From an uncultured Bacteroidota bacterium (GTDB taxonomy: Bacteria > Bacteroidota > Bacteroidia > 2-12-FULL-35-15), in assembly GCA_903881065.1 (NCBI GenBank), contig CAIRRW010000202.1:1-20191 (forward strand): a stretch of DNA of 20,191 nucleotides. Direction: 5' to 3'. The position numbers were made by a program, and so were the translations under genes. The stretch's first letter is position 1. Each line of letters opens with the position of its first letter. The notes under the pieces were generated by a model. That model was not told where the DNA came from and searched no databases. It saw only the letters and a program-made list of their open reading frames with translations. Shown piece after piece: positions 1 to 7,072 of this stretch.

Positions 1-1040
1 ATTTGTTGCGAATAAAATGCAAAATCTTCGGCAGTCATGCGCATTGGCAAGTCTTCCACATTTTCTTTTCCAAGATATTCTATGGCTGCAGCACGTGCTT
101 TTGAAGTAATATGTTCGTCATTCACCAGAAAAGGATAACCAAGTTCTATTCTGAAATCACAGGTTCCACCGGCACGTTTAGCAATCTCTTCGGCAACGTT
201 TTTCATTTTGATATGTGCTTCTTTTCTCCAGTTTTCATCCATCGTCCGGAAGGTACCTTCCATTTTCACCTCATCAGGTATTACATTGGTAGCTCCGTTC
301 CCTATTATCTTTCCGAAAGCAAGTACGGTAGGTGCTTGCTGTTGGTGAAGCATAAAAATATTATTCAGTTCCATCAGAATTTCGGAAGCAATCAATAGCG
401 GATTGGTATAATAGGCGGGCATTGCAGCATGTCCGCCTATGCCTTTTATGGTTAAATAAAGTTCATCGGTACTTGCCATATACATTCCGCTTCTGAAACC
501 GACCTTACCAGTTTCCATATTTGGGAAAACATGTTGCGCCAATATTGCTTGCGGAGCAGGGTTTTCGAGCACGCCTTCCTTTATCATCAAAGAAGCACCA
601 CCGGGTAATTTTTCTTCACCCGGTTGAAATATTAATTTTATCGTACCCTCAAACTCATTCTTTAATTCGTTTAAAATCTTTGCTGCAGCAAGCAATGAAG
701 CACTATGTACATCATGTCCGCAGGCATGCATCACTCCTTCGTTTGTTGATTTATAATCGCAGGTATTTAATTCTGTAATCGGCAGTGCATCCATATCAGC
801 GCGCAAAGCAATAGTTTTTGATAATGGATTTTTACCTTCAATCAACGCAACAATTCCTGTTTTCACCATGCCTTGTTTAAACGGAATATTGTATTGTTTT
901 AAGATGGAAACAATGTAATCGGAAGTTTTAAATTCTTGAAAAGATAATTCGGGATGAGCGTGTAAATGCCTCCTTATTTCAATTGTTTCGACGAGATATT
1001 GTTTGGAAAGAGTTTGAATTTTTAATTTCAGTTCGGACAT
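1..1040 (-). CDS. M20-family amidohydrolase (N-acyl-amino-acid hydrolase type), C-terminus cut by window edge
   Basis: Reading the minus strand from the ATG at 1040-1038 gives an open frame of about 346 residues that leaves the window on the left. Seen: an RRHLHAHPE segment near residue 23, LRADMDALP near 80, the metal-binding HACGHD motif near 103-108, and FQPGEE near 138-143. These are hallmarks of M20 amidohydrolases (IAA-amino acid/hippurate hydrolase group), dinuclear zinc/manganese enzymes that remove acyl groups from amino acids. The last visible residues (PMRMTAEDFAFYSQQ) match the conserved C-terminal region of the family, so only about 50 residues should be missing for a usual length near 395. 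No signal peptide is visible, so it is probably cytoplasmic. The start lies one base after the stop of the upstream permease gene, so the two are probably co-transcribed and translationally coupled. The true substrate cannot be read from sequence. Confidence 0.93.
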   Translation of the reverse strand, partial: MSELKLKIQTLSKQYLVETIEIRRHLHAHPELSFQEFKTSDYIVSILKQYNIPFKQGMVKTGIVALIEGKNPLSKTIALRADMDALPITELNTCDYKSTNEGVMHACGHDVHSASLLAAAKILNELKNEFEGTIKLIFQPGEEKLPGGASLMIKEGVLENPAPQAILAQHVFPNMETGKVGFRSGMYMASTDELYLTIKGIGGHAAMPAYYTNPLLIASEILMELNNIFMLHQQQAPTVLAFGKIIGNGATNVIPDEVKMEGTFRTMDENWRKEAHIKMKNVAEEIAKRAGGTCDFRIELGYPFLVNDEHITSKARAAAIEYLGKENVEDLPMRMTAEDFAFYSQQ

Positions 1041-1041
1041 T

Positions 1042-1404
1042 TTATTTTCCTAAAATCATTTTTAGTGCAATCAAAAATAGAAACCCTCCGAATATTTTTT
1101 TCACGGTATTCTGATCAAGTGAAATAGCAGCTTTTGAACCTATGTATCCACCAATTAAAAAAGTTGAAGCGATAATTAATGTCATTTTAATATCTACATA
1201 TCCTGATTTATAATAATTGTAAACCGCAAATATGCCAACAGGTAAAAGCAGCACCGACAATGACGTACCTTGTGCCTCGTGCTGACTAACACCCATAAAA
1301 TAAACCAATGCAGGAACAATAATTATCCCTCCTCCTACTCCAACCATTCCACTAAGGATGCCTGCCATTAGACCTATGATTAGCAGAATCAAAATTGTAT
1401 TCAT
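1042..1404 (-). CDS. Half-size TauE/SafE (DUF81) family membrane permease
   Basis: From the ATG at 1404 the product is 120 residues, almost all hydrophobic. I see about four membrane segments, and an N-terminal stretch SGMVGVGGGIIIVPAL with the glycine-rich signature of TauE/SafE transporters (sulfite, sulfoacetate or other organic anion export). Full members have about 250 residues made of two such repeats; this one carries a single repeat and would have to dimerise to make a complete transporter. A TTG at 1422 would add six residues, but the ATG gives the better membrane-protein N-terminus. It sits between the propeller/barrel gene upstream and the M20 amidohydrolase downstream (one-base gap), so an operon is likely. 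Substrate unknown. Confidence 0.85.
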   Translation of the reverse strand: MNTILILLIIGLMAGILSGMVGVGGGIIIVPALVYFMGVSQHEAQGTSLSVLLLPVGIFAVYNYYKSGYVDIKMTLIIASTFLIGGYIGSKAAISLDQNTVKKIFGGFLFLIALKMILGK

Positions 1405-1431
1405 ATTTAAAGCAGGTTTCAAATTGATAAA

Positions 1432-4400
1432 TTAAAAATCAAGACTCAATGATATATAAGTAATAGGTTTTAACACAACGCCATCTTCTACACCCCAAGC
1501 CCTGTCGACACGTATAAAATAGCCAAACAATCTGGTTCGTAATCCCAATCCATAACCGCCAATAATAGGATTGTGCTGTGTGTTCAGCGTAATTACTAAT
1601 GGCGTTTGAGAATTACCAATAACTGTGGTGTTTAACGCATTAGAATCTGAATAAGGTGATGGTCCATTCCAAGCTGTTCCTATATCACCAAATCCTATGA
1701 TTTGGAAATTCTCAATAAAATCAGAACGTATTGGGCGTTTATATAAATATTTGAAAATAGGGAAACGCAATTCGGTATTATCAACAAGGAAACTATTACC
1801 ATTACGTGCATTCTGAATGAAACCACGCATATTGGTTGCTAATGTTTGGTATGCATAGTTTTGGTCGGTTGCAATATTAGTAGTGTTATCGAATTTCGCA
1901 CCAAACCAATTATCCACGCCACCCATATAATAGATTAATTTTTGATTGCCGAATGATGTACTTCCTGCAAATCGGTTTGCCCAGATAAAACAACGGCTGA
2001 TTTTTTTGTACGTTCTAAAATCAAAACCTACCACATAGAAATCCGTTTTTTCTTTATCAATCTGACGATAATATTCGCCAAAAACTTTGCCGCGTATTCC
2101 ATTGTATAAGTTTAATCCTTTGCTAATCGTATTATCATATACATATTCCAATTTTGCGGTTCCCCAATTCTCAAAAGTATTAGGAGCTGCTAAATTTGCA
2201 TCATCCGTTGCTGTGTATATTGTTTCATCATTACGATAACAAACAGAACCACGAAGACTTGCAACTTCCGAAAATGGAAATTTTAAAATATATCTGATAT
2301 CATTTGTATGCGTTTTAAATATTGAATTGCCATCAGAACTCATCATTGTATTTCTATGCACTATTACTTGTCTGTCGATTAAATGAAGTCTGTTCTCATA
2401 ACTCAAAAAATATTCATTACTATTCAAATCACCCGAAAAGCGCATTGCACCTACTATTCTGTAGTCTTCAAACAAATCACTTATTCCTATTTTAAACAAA
2501 GCATTTAATCCGGGATTAAGATAAATAGGACTTCCTCCTCCTGAAAACTTCTGATAGGATTGATTTAAGAATGAATTATCAAGTTGCGTTACTACATAGT
2601 CAACTGAATAATTTATGTTGTAATTTTTTTGCCTGCCAATTTTAAATTCAGAGAAAGGTGCGTCAGTTGCATTAGTTGTATCAACTGAATTAGTATGAAC
2701 TTCCTGCTTTTTATCGCTTTTGCTTTTCTCGTTTTCAAAAACATAATTATTGATATCTATTTCTGTTGAATCAGGTTTTCTTTTTTCAGAAACAATAACC
2801 TTAATATTTTCCAATGTTGGAGCATCTACTAAATATTTATTTTTTGCATCGCGTTCATCCTGATCTTTCTTATCTAGTTTATTCTTATATTCTCGATACA
2901 AAGTATTTTTCAACTCAATTGGAGTAAGCGATTTTGAACTTACTAACGGAGCTACGAACATTTTATATTTTCCATTCTCATAAATAATTTCTGTAAATTT
3001 ATTAGCCAGTGGTGATACATCCTGTTCTACAACGTTGCGGGAATAGTTAGATATCGGAAAAGAAGAAACCACCATACGGTAATGAGCAGCAGTATCAACA
3101 TAAGCAATAGTGCTGTCGAACTGAGCGATGTATCGGTTCCTTATTCCATTCAAATCACTCAGATAAGAAATATGTGTGCTGTCATAATCGGCAGGATACA
3201 TCTCATCAATATTAGGTGTATTGGTTATACGTTTCAGAGTATGTGATTTGGTAACGTTATTAAACATGAATAAATCTTTATGCGGCTGAGCATCTGGTAA
3301 CTTTTTCTTAGGATCAAATGAAAGTGTGTCTGTAGGACGGTTTGATGAAAACACTATCTCTTTTGAATTATGCACAAAACGTGGATTCAAATCATCATAG
3401 ATATCTTTAGTTATCTGTTCATACCCATTTGAGCCTGCTGTAAAAATAAAAATATCCGTTTGTCCTTTCTGAACTGCAGACATCACAAACTTTCTGCCAT
3501 CGTTATTATACGAATAGTCTAGTATTTTCTCGAAGTCGAAAATATTTCTTTGTATTTTCTCTCCTGTTTCCAATTCATAGGTGGTAAGTACCAACCTGTT
3601 TTTCTTTTCTACAATATACGAAAACATCTTTCCGCTCGGATGCCAAGCTAATAAAGGGAATGAATAATCATTTATTCGTTCTATCTTCTTCCCTGATTTT
3701 AATATTCTTTTTGTTTTATTCTTTTCTACATCATATAACCAAATTTTGTATTGCCCAAATTCATTGGTAGTATAAATAATATTATTTCCATCCGAGCTAA
3801 CTTTTAACTGACTATAAACTCGTGTCGACTTTATCTTTTTCAGAATAGGTTCCTGTGCAGGCATTGCCTTTGTTCTATCCTTATCATTGTATTTGTTTCT
3901 ATACGATTCAACACATTCCTTCCATAAGTTTTTAGATGAAATACCCAAAACAAACATCATTGAATTGTCGACACTTCTACTTACTTTGGTCATATAAATT
4001 ATGTTCGAAATCACCGCCTCGCCATAATTGTCGGCAATGTATTTCCAAAGCGCATGTCCTGCATACACAGCATCTTCTCCCTCCAATCTATTTAGATTTT
4101 TGAACTTATCGCTGAGCATTCCATCCTTCACTTTGTTGTCAATATCTGCATTCCAGTCTGTTGCAACATAAGTGCTCAGCCCTTTGGTGTACCATACTGG
4201 CAGATTAAGCAATGTATTGTTCTTAAACTTCTCTCTCACATTGCCACCATACATCATTTGATTGAGTAAAACTGCAGCCACGCCTTCACGTATCTGAGCA
4301 TCCATTACCGAGTGGTCGCCTTCATAATACAAACATATTTTCGAACCTGCTATTCGGGTTACGCCTCCTGTATTGTACTGTTCATCGCTTGAAAGTCCAA

Positions 4401-4737
4401 TATTACTTTGCTTGAAATCTGTTAGTTTATTATAAACCAAAAACTGAAGTTTCCCTTCGTACTGAAAATCAAACAACTTCTCAACAAACTCAATTTGTTT
4501 CTTAGCCGATTTGGAAACATAGTTGGCATAATCCCTGCCTTGCTCATAAAAGTAAACATCGTAATGGTCGTATTGATAATAAGTCCAAAAGAAGTCCTGA
4601 TACTTCATTCTGTTCTTTCCAAAGTCCATTTGAGAGCCTGTATAAAATTGAGACTTCGCAACCTTACCGGAAAAAACAAGAAGGATGAAAACAAAAAATA
4701 TTGTTATGTTTCTATAAGAGGAATAATGTTTTTTCAC
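1432..4737 (-). CDS. Large secreted/outer-membrane protein: degenerate peptidase-MA-like domain, TolB-like propeller, C-terminal beta-barrel
   Basis: The 1101-residue product starts at a GTG (4737-4735); no in-frame ATG lies close by. Residues 10-30 form a Sec signal peptide (hydrophobic core, KSQ cleavage region). Residues about 40-240 resemble the gluzincin-like fold that precedes such propellers in Bacteroidota, but the HExxH site reads REGVAAV (150-156) and the usual WFxEGLA reads WYTKGLS, so it looks catalytically dead. Residues about 305-600 hold repeated strand motifs with SSDG and FSSN turns, as in TolB/WD40-like propellers. A Lys/Asp-rich linker (about 600-700) leads to a beta-rich region (about 705-1101) ending in ISLSLDF, a terminal aromatic typical of outer-membrane barrels of the surface-antigen/Omp85 kind. 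Such proteins are often labelled translocation protein TolB, but this is not the classic periplasmic TolB. Role unknown; envelope assembly or surface display is an inference. Confidence 0.85.
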   Translation of the reverse strand: MKKHYSSYRNITIFFVFILLVFSGKVAKSQFYTGSQMDFGKNRMKYQDFFWTYYQYDHYDVYFYEQGRDYANYVSKSAKKQIEFVEKLFDFQYEGKLQFLVYNKLTDFKQSNIGLSSDEQYNTGGVTRIAGSKICLYYEGDHSVMDAQIREGVAAVLLNQMMYGGNVREKFKNNTLLNLPVWYTKGLSTYVATDWNADIDNKVKDGMLSDKFKNLNRLEGEDAVYAGHALWKYIADNYGEAVISNIIYMTKVSRSVDNSMMFVLGISSKNLWKECVESYRNKYNDKDRTKAMPAQEPILKKIKSTRVYSQLKVSSDGNNIIYTTNEFGQYKIWLYDVEKNKTKRILKSGKKIERINDYSFPLLAWHPSGKMFSYIVEKKNRLVLTTYELETGEKIQRNIFDFEKILDYSYNNDGRKFVMSAVQKGQTDIFIFTAGSNGYEQITKDIYDDLNPRFVHNSKEIVFSSNRPTDTLSFDPKKKLPDAQPHKDLFMFNNVTKSHTLKRITNTPNIDEMYPADYDSTHISYLSDLNGIRNRYIAQFDSTIAYVDTAAHYRMVVSSFPISNYSRNVVEQDVSPLANKFTEIIYENGKYKMFVAPLVSSKSLTPIELKNTLYREYKNKLDKKDQDERDAKNKYLVDAPTLENIKVIVSEKRKPDSTEIDINNYVFENEKSKSDKKQEVHTNSVDTTNATDAPFSEFKIGRQKNYNINYSVDYVVTQLDNSFLNQSYQKFSGGGSPIYLNPGLNALFKIGISDLFEDYRIVGAMRFSGDLNSNEYFLSYENRLHLIDRQVIVHRNTMMSSDGNSIFKTHTNDIRYILKFPFSEVASLRGSVCYRNDETIYTATDDANLAAPNTFENWGTAKLEYVYDNTISKGLNLYNGIRGKVFGEYYRQIDKEKTDFYVVGFDFRTYKKISRCFIWANRFAGSTSFGNQKLIYYMGGVDNWFGAKFDNTTNIATDQNYAYQTLATNMRGFIQNARNGNSFLVDNTELRFPIFKYLYKRPIRSDFIENFQIIGFGDIGTAWNGPSPYSDSNALNTTVIGNSQTPLVITLNTQHNPIIGGYGLGLRTRLFGYFIRVDRAWGVEDGVVLKPITYISLSLDF

Positions 4738-4758
4738 TTTCTGTAAAAGTTTGGAACG

Positions 4759-4789
4759 CTAAATTAATAAATATACCACTACCGTCAAC
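4759..4789 (-). promoter_or_regulatory. Candidate Bacteroidota-type promoter for the propeller/barrel gene
   Basis: On the minus strand GTTG (4789-4786) is followed after exactly 19 bases by TAATTTAG (4766-4759). The Bacteroidota consensus is TTTG-N19-TAnnTTTG, so each box has one mismatch and the spacing is right. The distance to the GTG start is about 21 bases. Sequence match only. Confidence 0.4.
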
Positions 4790-4812
4790 TTAATTAAAAC
4801 GATAAGTTTTGT

Positions 4813-4820
4813 TAATTTTG
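4813..4820 (+). promoter_or_regulatory. Possible -7 element (TAATTTTG) for the metallo-hydrolase gene
   Basis: TAATTTTG matches the Bacteroidota -7 consensus TAnnTTTG exactly and lies 17 bases before the ATG at 4838. No TTTG box is found 19 bases upstream, so the call is weak. Confidence 0.3.
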
Positions 4821-4837
4821 ACGGCAAACAAATAAAC

Positions 4838-5476
4838 ATGATAACTATAAAATCTTTCACCTTCGGTCATTTTCAGGAAAACACATATATACTTTCTGAT
4901 GAAACTAACGAATGTATTATTATCGACCCGGGCTGTTATGATGCAAATGAACGCGCCGAACTTTCGAATTATTTAGATGCAAACGATAAAAAACCGATAC
5001 GATTAATTAATACACATTGCCACCTCGATCACATGTTCGGCAATGGATTTATTGCACGTAGATATAATTTACTACCCGAATTTAACAAACATGACAAAAT
5101 TGTTTTCGACTCCTTTTTAACAGTCTCTGCCATGTATAATCTCGAAGTAGAAGCATCTCCTGAACCAACAAATTATCTTAACGAAGGAGATAAAATTACC
5201 TTTGGGAAATCGTCTCTCGAGATAGTTTTTACACCAGGACATTCTCCTGGAAGTATATGTTTCTACAATCGTGAACAAAAGTTTATTATTGGGGGAGATG
5301 TTCTTTTTTATGGAAGTATTGGCCGAACCGACTTGCCTGGTGGCCATCATCAAATGCTTTTGGATAGTATAAAAACAAAGTTATTTCCACTTGGTGATGA
5401 TTATAAAGTGTACAGTGGCCATGGACCAACAACTACCATCGGCTTTGAGAAAAACAATAATCCTTTCTTAGTTTAA
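4838..5476 (+). CDS. MBL-fold metallo-hydrolase, glyoxalase-II-like
   Basis: The 212-residue product has the full metal-binding set of the metallo-beta-lactamase fold: THCHLDH (H60, H62, D64, H65), GHSPGS (H135), GGDVLF (D154) and SGHGP (H195). The order and the GRTDLPGG segment match the hydroxyacylglutathione-hydrolase-like (YcbL/GloB-type) thioester hydrolases, which act in the cytoplasm on small thioesters such as S-lactoylglutathione. The short length and the lack of the long C-terminal glutathione-binding domain of GloB make the exact substrate uncertain. It is divergent from the outer-membrane gene on its left and is followed 33 bases later by the DUF1653 gene, so these two could share a transcript. 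Confidence 0.9.
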   Translation: MITIKSFTFGHFQENTYILSDETNECIIIDPGCYDANERAELSNYLDANDKKPIRLINTHCHLDHMFGNGFIARRYNLLPEFNKHDKIVFDSFLTVSAMYNLEVEASPEPTNYLNEGDKITFGKSSLEIVFTPGHSPGSICFYNREQKFIIGGDVLFYGSIGRTDLPGGHHQMLLDSIKTKLFPLGDDYKVYSGHGPTTTIGFEKNNNPFLV

Positions 5477-5509
5477 TTTTGTTACTCGGAAGCGCGAATT
5501 TTTAAACAA

Positions 5510-5725
5510 ATGAATTTAAAACTTGGTAAATACAAACATTATAAAGGGAATCTCTATGAAGTATTAGGGATTGCAAGGCATAGCGAAACACTTGAGGAGC
5601 TTGTTGTGTACAAAGCTTTATACCAAACCGAAGGAGAAAACCTATGGGTACGTCCGATCAAGATGTTTACTGAAACCATTGAAATTAATGGTGAACATAT
5701 CCTGCGGTTTCAATTTATTGAATAG
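5510..5725 (+). CDS. DUF1653 domain protein
   Basis: This 71-residue protein begins LKLGKYKHYKGNLYEVLGIA and contains ELVVYKALY and LWVRPIKMFTE, which together are the DUF1653 signature seen in many small bacterial proteins. The fold is expected to be a small SH3-like beta barrel; no function is established that I can name. The length is normal for the family and no signal peptide is present. The ATG at 5510 follows the metallo-hydrolase stop by 33 bases, so co-transcription is plausible. It converges with the gene on the opposite strand that ends at 5785. Confidence 0.9.
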   Translation: MNLKLGKYKHYKGNLYEVLGIARHSETLEELVVYKALYQTEGENLWVRPIKMFTETIEINGEHILRFQFIE

Positions 5726-5737
5726 TGAATTATTTAT

Positions 5738-5758
5738 AGAGGTTTAACAATTACCTCT
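5738..5758. terminator. Weak hairpin between convergent genes
   Basis: AGAGGT (5738-5743) can pair with ACCTCT (5753-5758) around a 9-base loop, in the short gap between two convergent genes. The stem is short and there is no T-run, so termination here is only a possibility. Confidence 0.2.
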
Positions 5759-5784
5759 TATGTTGAAGTACAATGGAAAGTTAA

Positions 5785-6780
5785 TTACTCTTTCACTTTT
5801 GCATCTTCCACAATAAGCTCGAAGAAATAACCATTTCCAAAATCTTTATTTTCCGAAAGTATTCCTTCAAAAGTAACTTTATCACCAACCTTCAACGGCT
5901 TATCAGTAGTTAATACTAAATCGGATTTGCCAATATAAGAACTGCCGTCAGTTATATGTACCCAATTCTTCTCAAGAATATTAGAACTGTATTTTGTAAC
6001 CTCTCCTTTAACACTAATCTTTCTTCCAATATATAGTTTTTTGTTCTCAAGTAAATCAGCAATAGAAATAACAACTTTGGCAGGTTGACTCATTGCTTTT
6101 GCATACTTCTTCGATTCAGCTCCTGCTTCTTTTTTCAAAGTTGCGGCTCTATCTTCCACACCCGGACCAATTGTTAATTTCGATAGGAATAATATCTGCT
6201 TGAAAGTCCTTTTTAGTTCTTTACTATAAAAATCATCCATGGCAACTGCATCATCATAATGATATGTCTGCCCCGGTTTCGCATCAATTTTAACTACCGC
6301 AAGCCAATGTTCCTCTTTATCCTGTACAACCCTCAAATAAGTATAACTGCTTGCCTGTATTACTTCCTTTACTAAAACATTATGCATAACAGGACTAGGA
6401 AGATTTTTAGGAACAGTATCTATTATCGGTGCTGGCAGAATTGTTTTTTCATTTACTTCAGGAGATGTGCTAATACCACCCAAAAAAAGAATTTGATTAA
6501 ACGTTCTTTTTAGTTCCTTGCTTGTAAATTGCCCCATTGCCATACCGTTTTCATAATAAAATGTTTCGCCGCCCTGTACAGGTATTAAAGGCAACGCTAA
6601 CCACAGAACAGAATCCCTGTCTTTCAATTTTTCTGTAGTTCGCAAATAGGAATACGCCTGAGTTTGATAAGCCGAGTCGACTTTTACTTTATGCGAATAC
6701 ATTTTAGGTGTAGTTTGCGAAAACAGGGTTGTTTCCCCTGTGAAAATTAATGCAATAATAATTAGGATAGTATGTCTCAT
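5785..6780 (-). CDS. Exported protein with two YTYL modules and a C-terminal OB-fold domain (non-lipidated paralogue)
   Basis: The 331-residue product starts at the ATG at 6780 with a Sec signal peptide (about residues 1-22, no lipobox cysteine). Two related modules follow, about 29-102 and 132-202. Each has the pattern SYTYLRV...WLAV...G.TYHYD...M.DF.SKELKRTF..ILFL. A C-terminal domain (about 237-329) begins ISIADLLENKKLYIGRKISV and has the strand pattern of the small OB-fold domains often annotated as nucleic-acid-binding OB-fold. The same architecture recurs in the lipoprotein just downstream of ccsBA (10286-11338), so the two are paralogues. The modules resemble short proteins found near cytochrome c or nitrite reductase genes in other bacteria (NrfJ-like, from memory). 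The protein is probably periplasmic. Divergent transcription from ccsBA suggests a link to cytochrome maturation, but its function is unknown. Confidence 0.8.
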   Translation of the reverse strand: MRHTILIIIALIFTGETTLFSQTTPKMYSHKVKVDSAYQTQAYSYLRTTEKLKDRDSVLWLALPLIPVQGGETFYYENGMAMGQFTSKELKRTFNQILFLGGISTSPEVNEKTILPAPIIDTVPKNLPSPVMHNVLVKEVIQASSYTYLRVVQDKEEHWLAVVKIDAKPGQTYHYDDAVAMDDFYSKELKRTFKQILFLSKLTIGPGVEDRAATLKKEAGAESKKYAKAMSQPAKVVISIADLLENKKLYIGRKISVKGEVTKYSSNILEKNWVHITDGSSYIGKSDLVLTTDKPLKVGDKVTFEGILSENKDFGNGYFFELIVEDAKVKE

Positions 6781-6820
6781 AATGAATACGTATTAACGAT
6801 TGGTAGATTAGTTATCAAAC

Positions 6821-6871
6821 AAAAAGCAGAAAATGATGTCATATTTTATTGCAGTAAAAATACTGCTTTTT
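6821..6871 (+). terminator. Possible hairpin terminator with a competing pairing, upstream of ccsBA
   Basis: On the plus strand GCAGTA (6851-6856), loop AAAA and TACTGC (6861-6866) form a six-pair hairpin followed directly by TTTTT (6867-6871), an intrinsic-terminator layout. A second pairing, AAAAAGCAG (6821-6829) with CTGCTTTTT (6863-6871), would exclude it. The stem is AT-rich and short, so this is tentative. Confidence 0.3.
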
Positions 6872-6967
6872 AGCATTATTATTTGTGTTTGTTTTATTGT
6901 TACATTTGTGCCAAAATGCTTATCAATTCAATAATACAAAGGACTACAAATAAGTTAAGACTAAATA

Positions 6968-7002
6968 TGACAGCTATCATATGTTGCAACTGATAGCTAT
7001 CA
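6968..7002 (+). promoter_or_regulatory. Two tandem Crp/Fnr-like operator sites upstream of ccsBA
   Basis: TGATAGCTATCA (6991-7002) is a perfect 12-bp palindrome with the Crp/Fnr core TGAT-N4-ATCA. TGACAGCTATCA (6968-6979) is the same site with one change. The centres are 23 bp apart. A -7-like GACCTTTG lies at 7026-7033 with no -33 box, so a start near 7038 would put the proximal site close to -41.5, the classic activator position. Regulator identity is inferred only from the site shape. Confidence 0.55.
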
Positions 7003-7072
7003 TATATGGCAAGATGAATTAAATAGACCTTTGCCAAAATTTTTAAGAAACAGAATCTAAAAACCCTATATA

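Noticed and set aside
1405..1422. TTG start for the TauE/SafE gene
   Set aside because: The ATG six codons downstream gives a normal membrane-protein N-terminus and family length; the TTG adds only a short unconserved extension.
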